From: RGIG5050 sp045636065
GTDB taxonomy: Bacteria; Verrucomicrobiota; Kiritimatiellia; RFP12; UBA1067
Length of the DNA stretch: 55,459 nt
Assembly: GCA_045636065.1 (NCBI GenBank)
Contig: JAZTWW010000060.1
Coordinates: forward strand, 1 to 55,459
Reading direction: 5' to 3'
Both the position numbers and the translations under genes were made by a program. This document shows, one piece after another, positions 24,639 to 34,800 of the stretch (its first letter is position 1; every line of letters begins with the position of its first letter). The notes below the pieces were generated by a model. It saw only the letters and a list, made by a program, of their open reading frames with translations, had not been told where the DNA came from and searched no databases.

Positions 24639-27418
24639 TCTTCTTCGCCTTCCCCGGCATCACTGAAGTCGATGTCGGGGAAGAGCTTCTTGGCCCTCTT
24701 CTCGGCGTAGTCCGGGAACGCCTTGACCGCCATCTTCGCGAGCTTGGCCGCGTACTCGGGCGCACCCTGCTTGTCGCTGTAGAGGAGCTTGAGCGTAAGC
24801 GCCGCGCCGAGGAGCCTGTCGGTCCAGACCTTCAGCGGAAGCGCGGCCTTGAGATCGCGCCTGTCGCTGTCGCGGCCCTTCTCGACGAGCTGCTGGAGCA
24901 TCTTGGTGAGGATCCAATCGAGCCTCACGCCCTTGTACGCCTCGTCGCTCGCGCGGTAGAGGCGTGCCCAGTCGATGTCGGCCGTCTTGGGATCGACGTC
25001 GAAGTCGCCCTTCCTCGGGTTCCACGTATGGTTCTGGATCGTGAACTTCTTGGGGTCGGCCGCGACGATCGTCGTGCGGACCTTGTTCGGGAACTGCGTA
25101 CCCTTGGCGAACTTGATGAAGTGGAGCTGCAGATCGCGCATTATCTCGACCTTCCAGATCATGAAGTCAACCTCGTCCTGACCGGCGACGGTCTCCATCT
25201 CGCCTCTGACGGACTTCAGACGCGTTATCGCAGGCTCCCACGACAGCTGCCTCAGGCGCCCGGAGATGAGATCCTCGAACGCCGTCTGCGCGAGGGCGAT
25301 CTCCTGGGTCTCCTTCTCCTTCTTGATGCGCTCGGCTTCGGCCTTCTCGGCGGCCTTCTGCTCGGCCTCAAGTGCCTCGCGGCGCTTCTTATCGGCCGCG
25401 TTCTTCTGCTTGACGATATCCTTCTCGATGGCTTCCAGCCTGCGCTTGGCCTTGTCGCCGAGGCTCTTGGCCTTCATCTGGGCCGTCTCGTTGATCTTCT
25501 CGCCGCGCACCTGGTCGTACGTGTCCTTGAGCATCTTGCCGGCCTGGCCGTAGAGCTGCGCCGCCTCCTCGTAGAGGGCCTTGCGCTCGTTGCGCATATC
25601 CTCCTCCATGGAATCGGCCTCGCCCTCCTTGGCGCGTGCGCTCTCCATCAGGCCGTCGGCCTGCTTGAGAAGATCGTCCATGCGCGCGGAGACGCGGATC
25701 GATGCGGCGCGGCAGAGGTAGGCGTCATCCCACATCTTGATAAGCTCCTTCGCGCTTCCGGGAAGCTCCACGGGCGGAGCGGCAGGCTCTGCTGCGGCCT
25801 CGCCTTCGCCGCCCTCTTCGCCGCCTTCGCCCTCCTGGGCGCCTTCGGCCTGGGCCTCGCCTTCCTTGGCCTCACCCTCCTTGGCTTCACCTTCCTTCGT
25901 CTCTTCGGCCTTGGCTTCGCCCTCCTTAGCCTCGCCTTCCTTGGCGGCGGGAGCCGCTGCCGCGTCCGCCGCAGGCTTCGCCTCGGCCGGCTGCTCGGCC
26001 TTTGCGGGGGCCTTTGCCTTCGAAAGGCTTTCGACGAAGGCCATCGCCTCGACGACATCCTTGTTCGACGACGGATCTGGGATCAGCTGATCGCCGTAGG
26101 CGCTAAGATGCTCCTCGGTGAGAAGCCCCTTGAGGCTCTCGATCGCCGCGCGCATCTCCTTCTCGCTCGTCTCGGCGCAGCCCTTGATCTTCTCGCAGTA
26201 TTCGGACGCCACCTTCTGGTTCTGCGTTGCGGCGTTGCGCGCCTCGATCATCACGCCGCGCGCCGTATTCATCTCCTCAAGCTCCTGCGACACGGTCGAG
26301 GAGTGCATCCACCAGAGAAGGCCGCCAACTAGGGCCGTAATCGCGACGACCACGCCGCCTATCGCGATGCCGACCATCTTGCCGATGCCCATCCCCTCCT
26401 TCTGATCCTCTACCACCGCGGAGGGGTCGAACCTGCCGAGCGCGGGCGCGACCTGCTGCGTGGAGCCGGGGACGTTCTGGGTCGAGCCGGCGACGGCGCC
26501 CGTCGTCGACGGAGCCGACTTGGGCTTGCGGCCCTTGATCGTAAGCTTCTTGCCGCCTGCCTTGCCGGGCGAAGAGACGTTCGGGAACTTGGAGAGATAG
26601 CGCTTGAAATCGCCGAGAAGCGACTGGTATGTGGGATGGCGGCGGTTCGGTTCCACCTCCAGCATGCGCATGATCATCGCATCCACCTCCGGCGGGATGT
26701 CGGGGCGGATTTCGCTCGGCTTCTTGGGCGGACCCATGAAGCGCGCCTTGACGACGGCCACGGCATCCTCGCCCTCGAACGGGGGCACGCCCGTAAGCGC
26801 ATGGTAGAGCGTGCCTCCGAGGGAGTAGATATCGGCCCTGAAGTCGATCTTCTGCTTCTTGCACTTCTCGGGGCTGATGTAGTAGGGCGTGCCCCAGATC
26901 TCGTTCGTCTCGCCCTGCATGGCCGCGAGACCGAAGTCGACGATCTTGGCGTTGCCGTCGTTGTCGTAGAGGACGTTCTCAGGCTTGATGTCGCCGTGGA
27001 CGAGCCCGGCCTCGGCCGCGATGGAGAGCGCGCTCGCCATCTGCTCGCCGATGCGCATGACGCGCACTACGTCAAGCTTGCCGGGGTTCTTCTCCATATC
27101 GCTGTCGAGGCTGCCGCCGGGGCACACCTCCATGGCGATGTAGGGACGGCCCTGCTCGATGTCGAAGCGGTAGATCTGCGCGATGTTCGGATGCTGCAGC
27201 TTCGCCGCCGCCTGCGCCTCCTTCTTGAAGCGCTCGACGAACGTCGGATCCGATCCGAGGCTTGCAAGCATCACCTTGATTGCCACGGGGCGGTCCAGCA
27301 TGGTGTCCCTTCCCAGATAGACGCCGCCCATGCCGCCGTGCCCGAGTTCCTTCTCGAGACGGAACGAACCGAAATCGCATGGTGTCTTGAACATCACTTC
27401 GTCGTTTTCTTCTGCCAT
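24635..27418 (-). CDS. Membrane Ser/Thr protein kinase with long repeat-containing extracytoplasmic region
   Basis: 927 residues. Kinase domain at about 17-277: glycine loop GHGGMGGVYLG (26-36), Lys48 in AIKVM, catalytic Asp143 in HGDIKPENVL, DFG at 161-163, GTPYYISPE, DIYSLGGTLYHAL. The HRD arginine is Gly (non-RD type), so activity may not need activation-loop phosphorylation. A Gly/Ser/Thr linker leads to a membrane helix at 347-371. Outside: a helical region, then Ala/Lys/Glu/Gly low complexity around 480-560 with repeated KEGEA units, a long Lys/Glu/Ala coiled coil, and a C-terminal domain with no family I recognise. CAAGGAGCGATAGCC precedes the ATG. Eukaryotic-like kinases of this type are common in PVC bacteria. 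Confidence 0.9.
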   Translation of the reverse strand: MAEENDEVMFKTPCDFGSFRLEKELGHGGMGGVYLGRDTMLDRPVAIKVMLASLGSDPTFVERFKKEAQAAAKLQHPNIAQIYRFDIEQGRPYIAMEVCPGGSLDSDMEKNPGKLDVVRVMRIGEQMASALSIAAEAGLVHGDIKPENVLYDNDGNAKIVDFGLAAMQGETNEIWGTPYYISPEKCKKQKIDFRADIYSLGGTLYHALTGVPPFEGEDAVAVVKARFMGPPKKPSEIRPDIPPEVDAMIMRMLEVEPNRRHPTYQSLLGDFKRYLSKFPNVSSPGKAGGKKLTIKGRKPKSAPSTTGAVAGSTQNVPGSTQQVAPALGRFDPSAVVEDQKEGMGIGKMVGIAIGGVVVAITALVGGLLWWMHSSTVSQELEEMNTARGVMIEARNAATQNQKVASEYCEKIKGCAETSEKEMRAAIESLKGLLTEEHLSAYGDQLIPDPSSNKDVVEAMAFVESLSKAKAPAKAEQPAEAKPAADAAAAPAAKEGEAKEGEAKAEETKEGEAKEGEAKEGEAQAEGAQEGEGGEEGGEGEAAAEPAAPPVELPGSAKELIKMWDDAYLCRAASIRVSARMDDLLKQADGLMESARAKEGEADSMEEDMRNERKALYEEAAQLYGQAGKMLKDTYDQVRGEKINETAQMKAKSLGDKAKRRLEAIEKDIVKQKNAADKKRREALEAEQKAAEKAEAERIKKEKETQEIALAQTAFEDLISGRLRQLSWEPAITRLKSVRGEMETVAGQDEVDFMIWKVEIMRDLQLHFIKFAKGTQFPNKVRTTIVAADPKKFTIQNHTWNPRKGDFDVDPKTADIDWARLYRASDEAYKGVRLDWILTKMLQQLVEKGRDSDRRDLKAALPLKVWTDRLLGAALTLKLLYSDKQGAPEYAAKLAKMAVKAFPDYAEKRAKKLFPDIDFSDAGEGEEE

Positions 27419-27463
27419 GGCTATCGCTCCTTGATCTTTTACATCTTCGTTTAAATCAGCCGC

Positions 27464-28747
27464 CTATTCCACCGTCCCCCAACGGTGCGAAAAAGGCCAG
27501 AACACTCCGCCGGCGGCTCCGCGCAGGTTGCCCGCAGGTACAGGCCCCCAGTACCTGCTGTCGAAACTGTTGAGGGAGTTGTCGCCGCAGGCGTAGTACT
27601 CGTCGGGGCCCAGCTCGACGAAATCGCCCTCGTGCGCGATGGTGCGCCCCTTGACGTCGAAAGAGGGGTTGCAGTGCGGCCTGTAGCCGCCGTACTCCGG
27701 CTCGACGCCCGGGAGATAGCTCTCCCTATTCTGTATCATCGCGACGCGCTCGGGGGACATCGGCTCCGACTCCTTGACGAACACCCTTTCAAAGACGGCA
27801 TTCCCCGCCTTGTCGCTCCCTTTCCACACGCTCTTCGCCGATCCGGCCTCAAGCCTGCCGTCCTTGAACCGGATGGCTTCGCCCGGGGTGCCGGTCATCC
27901 GCTTTATGTAGTGCGTTCCGGGCTGGAGCCCCTTTATGCCGGTCGTCGCGAAGACCATCACATCACCGCGCCTCGGATGGCGGAAATTCCATATCCAGCG
28001 GTTGACGAAAAGGAAGTCGCCCGTCACCACATAGCCGCTCCAGAGCCTCTGGCCCTTCTTCACGATCGAGTCGGGGCGGATGCCGTTCGGGAGCATAAGC
28101 GGCTCCCCCGGGATGGGCGCATCGCCGCCGAGGCCGGTGAGGACGTCGGAGGGGATCTTCATCGGATTGAGCGGCGTTCCCTCTGGGGCGGAGAACTCCG
28201 CGAGGAACCTTAGCGGCCAGGAGCTTCCTTTCGCCTCAAGCCATTCGCGCTGGTTCTCGCCGTTGACGACGAACATGTTGTAGTAGCCGTCGTTGCGGCG
28301 GTCGAAGACGAGCCTGCCGGAGCACGGGGCGACGAAATCCTCGTACATCATCCCGGAGTATGCCCACTTCGCCCACCTCAACGGGGAATTGTCTACCCAT
28401 GTGGACGCCTCGTGGTCGATGGTAACGGAATGGTTGCCGTAGAGCGTCGGCTGCATCGACCCGGTCGGAATGTTGAACGGCTCGTAGAAATACGCCCTGA
28501 ACGCCATAGCCACGCTTATCGAGACGACGAGGATGTCGAGCCATTCGCGCGCGGCGGCGAAACTCTGCGGCGGATCGAGTACGTCAAGCTCGCGCGTGCA
28601 CGCCTCCGCGTCGCCGGCCTTGATGGCGGCCTTGAGCGTGGAAAGGTCCTTGACGTCGTCGTAAGACCATACATAGGTGCGGGCGGCCTCTAGTGCCGCC
28701 TTGCGGCGCTTTCCCTCGCGCCACGCACGTGTAAATGGAATCGTCAT
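27464..28747 (-). CDS. lepB: Signal peptidase I, enlarged form
   Basis: 427 residues, longer than most type I signal peptidases. A charged cytoplasmic N-terminal region of about 68 residues leads to one membrane helix (about 69-86) and then NIPTGSMQPTL with the nucleophile Ser97. The general-base Lys is in HYIKRMTGTPGE; GDNSLNSFDSRYWGPVP is the box E signature. About 130 extra residues lie between the Ser and Lys boxes, containing YSGMMYEDFVAPCSG and SSWPLRFLAEFS. The enzyme would process exported proteins such as the giant protease encoded next door. The leader is only about 8 bases and lacks a ribosome site. Confidence 0.92.
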   Translation of the reverse strand: MTIPFTRAWREGKRRKAALEAARTYVWSYDDVKDLSTLKAAIKAGDAEACTRELDVLDPPQSFAAAREWLDILVVSISVAMAFRAYFYEPFNIPTGSMQPTLYGNHSVTIDHEASTWVDNSPLRWAKWAYSGMMYEDFVAPCSGRLVFDRRNDGYYNMFVVNGENQREWLEAKGSSWPLRFLAEFSAPEGTPLNPMKIPSDVLTGLGGDAPIPGEPLMLPNGIRPDSIVKKGQRLWSGYVVTGDFLFVNRWIWNFRHPRRGDVMVFATTGIKGLQPGTHYIKRMTGTPGEAIRFKDGRLEAGSAKSVWKGSDKAGNAVFERVFVKESEPMSPERVAMIQNRESYLPGVEPEYGGYRPHCNPSFDVKGRTIAHEGDFVELGPDEYYACGDNSLNSFDSRYWGPVPAGNLRGAAGGVFWPFSHRWGTVE

Positions 28748-28761
28748 TTTAAGTGATGGAT

Positions 28762-28790
28762 ATTATACTCCATTTTCACCTATTGCGCAA
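28762..28790 (-). promoter_or_regulatory. lepB promoter, very short leader
   Basis: On minus: -35 TTGCGC (28785-28790), 17 bases, -10 TATAAT (28762-28767). The -10 ends 14 bases before the lepB ATG, so the leader is about 8 bases with no Shine-Dalgarno match. Confidence 0.65.
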
Positions 28791-28818
28791 GTTTGGACTT
28801 TCTCCATTTTTTCGCAGT

Positions 28819-31800
28819 TCACTCGAAATCGACCTTGACCTTGTAGAAGCGCGCGCCCGGGGCGAGGGGAACGGCCTTGACGGTTCCGTTGATGACCTCA
28901 CCCTCCGCCGGCCACTGTCCGTCAAGCGATTCCTTGGAGTAGAGCCGCTTGACGACGACATCCAGGTATCCTGACGGGACGGAGTCGTTCGTCCTTACGA
29001 CCACCTCCCCGTTGACGATCTCTATCGTGACGGAGAATTTCGCCGAACTGTCATCCGCCGGGAAGCCGAGAAGGAAGTTCATCCAGTTCTTGTAGCCATT
29101 GAAGCCAGTTTCGGCAAAGTAGTCCTGCCATGGATAGTCGCCGTCATTCCATTCGAGAAGTTCCTGGTATATCTCATCGTTCGCGAGCCACGTCTCCACC
29201 TCAGCATCACCCGGCGGAATGAACGAACTCGTTCCCGGTATGTCAAAACTGTCTGCAGGCTTTATTACGGATATCGTAAGCCCTGAAGCCCCCTTCGTAA
29301 GCTCCCATTTCTGCGAGAGGGAGGCATCTTCAAACTCGAATGAGCCGCCTGGGGCGGTACCGCCAGCGCTCCAATCGATAAGCGTAGCGCCTGCAACGGG
29401 CTTCACTCCTGCGCCAAACGCTATCTTGACCGTGCCGCTCGCGAAGACGGGAGCTTTCGCAAATGTGAGCTTGGCATCGGACAAATCAAACCTGAGCGTT
29501 GCGCCGCCTACAAGCTTAAGGCCCAATGTGCCATCCGCATTGCGGTCCAAAGTCGCATTCGCGCCTTTCACAAGCAACGTGCCGGCTATTTCAACGCCAT
29601 GCCCCGCGTTCCACGTCGCATTTGCGCCAATGGAAGCCGTCGCACCGGATTTGACCGTGATGGACGCGGATGTCGTTGGCAGGTCGGCGGCATCAGTCAC
29701 ATTGCCGAATACGATACGGCGGCCACCGACTGTGCCATTGTTGTTCTTGGCCTCGATGGATATCCCGCCGGTGTAGTTGGTTGCCGTCAGGAATACATAT
29801 CCCTGCCTCTGCCCGTTGGCGAATGACATCGAACCATCGCCTTCAAGCGCGCCGAACACATTGTAGCAGTCGGAATACCCGTTGTTCGTGGAAAAAGCGG
29901 CATGGTTCTCACCGTCATCCACCAGGACAAGCGTTCCGGCAAATGTGGCGTTGTTGTTATTGAGGTAAGGTATGCTGCAATTTGTCAGCTGGATCTTTGA
30001 ATTGGCATTGCCGTAAAGCTCGAAACGGAAGTCTTTGCAGGCGTCGCCAGACAAACCGTTGAAGGCTATCGTCCCTTCCCATGTCGCATTTGTCCACCCA
30101 AGCGAATCACTTGGGAGCTCCGATCCGCAATTGACTGTACCCTCACCTATTACGCGAGTAGTCCCCTTCGGAATGTCGCCCAACTCTACCGTAATCCCCG
30201 CAGGAACTTCATATGCGCCCGCCAACACGTCATCCTCTATTGATATATCCTTAATCCAAAGTGCGTCATCCATCTCTGCAGTTACGTCCTTGTTGTCCTT
30301 TGGATTGTTCATTGCAGAACGCTGCGAATAAACGAACTGCACTTCATGCCTTCCTTGCGGAATATGGATTTCAACATCATCGCTCCAGCCGGTGTCACAG
30401 TAATTGGAGGAAACGATTGCCGAATCATCCAGCAGCACCTCAATATGGGAATAGTTGCTGCCGTAATCAGGCGTAAAGAAATAAGACTTGTGCTTAAAAG
30501 TCAATATCTTCGGTCCCTCAATGGAAACGGCAAGCGGAGTCGTGCAGTAATAACGGTACTCTGTATGGTTACAGCTTCGTATGCTTCCATCTTCCTCGTC
30601 CGTCCACGGGTATTTAACACTCGTACGCCATAATCCTTCAGATGGAATGGCGTCACGACGGAACAGATTGATAGTGCGTGGTGGCGAAATTGTTGAGCCA
30701 TTTGAAGTCGCAACCGTCAAAGTCGTATCGTCAGTTATTTCCAGAGGCGCAGAATAGACACTTGACGAACCTGTAGGCACCGAACCATCAAGCGTATAGA
30801 TGATTGTCGATCCGGCTGCGGCAGCCGAGAGCTCGACTGAAATGGAGTTCTTGAACACGCGCCCTGAAATGACCGCTTCGCCTGTCGAGGCATCAGCAAC
30901 GACGACATCATCTTCAAAGGGCTTCACGCAATCGCGCCACCCTGAAACCGCCCCGCACGTCTCCCTTAGAACACGCGCATTATCGTTGTCTGCATCGCCC
31001 AAATCCAAACCAAACTCGTCGGAAGAAGTTGAGAAGTACCATGAGGCCCCCTGATCGGTCCCATATGCCATAATCGTATGGCGAGAGACGTTATTGTTAT
31101 CGGTGAAGTAATATCCGCGCCCATAGTCAAACGGGGAATTGGCCTGTCCCTGCTGGCGGGCATGACCACACCCCATATTGTGGGCGTTCTCGTGAAGCAT
31201 GGTATGCTGACTGCCAAGATGCACAGCAGATATACTGCAGACGCTGAACGCATCATCATGACACCCTTCAACATCAGTAGAGGAAGAAAGCGGACATCCG
31301 TATCCAAGCGTTATGTCGCTTTCATTGTCTACAAGCAATGTAACGGTATCGGCGCCTAAAATCTCTCTATTGGAACGCAACGTAACCAGCGGTCCTACAC
31401 CGGCAACAAGATCGCCTGAGACATCGCCGATCTTTGAGTATCTGGCATCAACCCTGCACACTCCTGCAAGGCGGTAGGAGTAACACGCATCCAGGCGGTT
31501 CGTGGCAAGAGCGTCGTTCATCTTCTGGATTTGCGCCGCAGCGAACTCCTCGAGCCCCATGCCCTTGTTCTCGACATAGGCCTGAGCACCATTGTCAAAC
31601 GCGACTAGAATGTCAACCGTGGGCAGGCGCGTCATAACCTCCGGTTCATCCGCCGCCATAGACGCGAGGACAGCCGCCTCTGAAACGGTTCTATCGTCGG
31701 TGTCGAATGCTATGTGTGAAGCATAAACCTTGAAATGCGGCATTGGATATGGATTGTCATTCCATGATTCCATCCATCCGGTCCAATAACCGCATCCGAA

Positions 31801-34800
31801 CGTCACCCGCTTCCATGCCGGATAGCCATTGTTATTGAAACGGCTTTCGGCCCGAACAATTTCTACACCATCCTGATAGAACCTGATGCCCTCATTTATG
31901 GTATAGGTCATTGTATAAAGATGCCTGTTCGACACATCAGTGTCAGGTTCGTTTACCTGTATGGACTTGTGCGAATCGAGGCTGAGCCCGTTATCGCGGA
32001 TTGCAAATGTGCCGTCGCCTTCATATTCGACCTGCGCAGATATGGATTTGCCGTCTTCGCCATTCAGGACTGCAAGACACATTATCGTACCTACTGCATT
32101 CTCAGGGAAAGATGCGATAACCGAAACAGCCATTTCATCGTTAGTGCTTGAAAATTCGGCGGACAATACGGCCTGATCCATGGCGAAACCGCCGTACGGA
32201 GCAATTGCAAACACTCTAGGTGATTTTGAGGCAAGATAATTGTATTTGACATTACCGCCGGAAACCGTCATTTTGGGAAGAGGCGCAGATGATGTTGCAT
32301 CCACAACCGCAACATTCTTCACGACAAGCCCTTCATACGGGAGCGATGGTTCATCCGCCGCCGTAGCCCCTATTGCTATGCGCGAAACATTTGATTTGCT
32401 CCATCTAAGAGTGGGCGCCCTGTAGGCCGGTTCTCCGTCCACATAAACATACGTTCCACCATAATAATTGTTGTCAAACGAATAATAGCCTATTTCTATT
32501 GTATGCCTGCCACCCGAAACAGCAACAAAATTAGTTGTATTGTCCACATGTTGATTATTATTGCCATAGAAGCAATCTACAACTCCGTTTGTGACGACGC
32601 AGCGCACAATGTTATTGCCGACATTCCATGAGCACAGGGTCTGCTGTGTTGCACTTGCAGCTTCGGGGATGACAACATCAAGCGTTATTGCAACGGCATT
32701 GGTTGAGAATCCATCTATCAAGATCGGCGAAGAAACTATTTCGATATCGCCTTCCGCAGTTGCCTTTGCATCATCGGGGACCAGGAAATGCAGGTCATTG
32801 GCGTTGGAAAGAAAGTTTAACATGGGATCCGCATCAGCAATATTGACTACCGATGCAGAAAGCACTCCATCTTCAACATCGAGCTTCCACCCAAGTCCTC
32901 CCTTAAGCGCTGGCATACGGCTCTTGTTTACCCCGCGAACTCCAGAGAAACCCCCTGCGGCGAAAATCAACGGATATTTCGCACCAAGTGCAAGATTGGA
33001 GACCCCTCTTAGCTCCAGCAAAATGCCTGAAAGATCCACAGCCCCTTCTGCTGAAATCGCGTGTGATTCCCCTGCGGGAATAGACAACTCGGAGCCGATT
33101 TCAAGCTCAAGCGACGGAACATGAAGAAAACAACCGCCATCAATTCTTAACGTAGCCTCTCGTCCAATTCTCCAACCGGTACCACAGGCTTTTGTCGAAG
33201 AATAACCGACTGTGAATGTACCGTTGCTTATAATTGCAGCACCTGAATGCTCAAGCTCCTTGTTGGCCACAATCTCACCGCCGCCGATCTTCACAAAGCC
33301 GTATCCTTCAGTATTGGGGCCATCTTTTGTCGGGACATTAAGCGTAAGCGTTTTGCCATCGGCGACATTTATTCTTTCATTTTCGTACCGCAGCAAGATC
33401 CTTCCATTGCCCTTTATCTCGGAATCGCCGGTAACGGTGATTCCAGCAGCATCCATCCTGTCGAGGCGGGCGTTGCATACAACAGTTCCGCCTGCAAGAT
33501 AAAGGGGTCTTCTCATGTGTTCGTCAGAATTGAATGTGACCATTCCGCCATTTTCAATCGTAAAGGCGCTGGTCATTCCGAAACCAGTAGCCGCAGCATT
33601 ATTGAAAACAAGGTTACCTCCTTCCCCTACGACAACCTGTGTATTCCCGAAAAGGCCCCAACCGCCGTCATATGGTCCATTGAATACGACATTGCCCTCT
33701 CCAACCACAAATTTGGCGTCGGAGTAGTACGTCTTGGTGTTTAGTCTGTTGAAAACCTGCGTTTTCCCTGCACCAGGGGCAACTGTTAGAGTTCCGCATT
33801 TCCCCACCACTATCTCGTTCGTACAATGTCCATAGGACGCACCCGCAGTAATGTTCGTACCAAACGGCGCATTGAACGAAACGTTATGATAAGCGGGGCT
33901 GGCGAAACTCGTCGCAGAAAGATTTACAGGGACATCAAAAGTCAGATCCCCCGACGGTGCAAATGATTCATCAGGAAGGGAGATAAGAGCAGTTTCGTCC
34001 CCGGCAGTGAATGTGTATGATGTAATATCGGCGGGGAATGCCGACGAAAGAGGTTCTACCGACCCCTTGACCGTAACTACTGCCGAATCGATCCCATTAA
34101 GGTTAGGGAATACTACTGCATCATAACCGTCATAGAAGTACTCGCTGGAATCAATCCAGGCCTTTACGGAAGAATCAGTCGCAATCCATCGGCCATTGCC
34201 GTTCTCCCCCTGCTCGCCAGACCAGAGGAACCCTTCCGTCAATGTAATAGACCGCATTGACTGCGCGACGCCATCCACAACGGCACAAGCTGTAATCGTT
34301 ACGGTTTTGCCTGTATCCGCGGAAACATAAATATTTTCGCCTGACGAACACTTTTGGGACATCTCATTGGGCACTGAACCATCTGTCGTGTAATATATAT
34401 CTGCGTCAGCATTCTGATGATATAATGTCACATAAATGTAGGCAGAGAAATAGCTGCCATTTAAAATTTCGTTTTTGCTTGAATCATGGAACTTAACATC
34501 CCAGTCATATGGGAAAACGTGTTCCCGTAGACTTGCTATGTCGGCATGGGTCTGCGACAGCGCTCCCCTGTTGTTGTTCACCCCCTCAACGCCTAATGGG
34601 ACACCGTAATCTTCGGGAGTGATGTCAGGAGCAGAGAAATACGCAATCGGGGCATAGGAATAACTGTCATCGGATGCGTTGGAATACGCCATGACCGTAT
34701 GGCGCCTGACATTGTTGGCATCGACAAAGTGATACCCGCAGGAATCCAAATAGCGCCCCGGTCCTGAATTGGAGCCTTGCCTGTTGCTGTGCCCGCAGCC

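Noticed and set aside
25780..26000. CRISPR or tandem repeat array in the kinase gene
   Set aside because: The repeats are in-frame KEGEA codon repeats within one protein; there are no spacers. No CRISPR array was seen anywhere.
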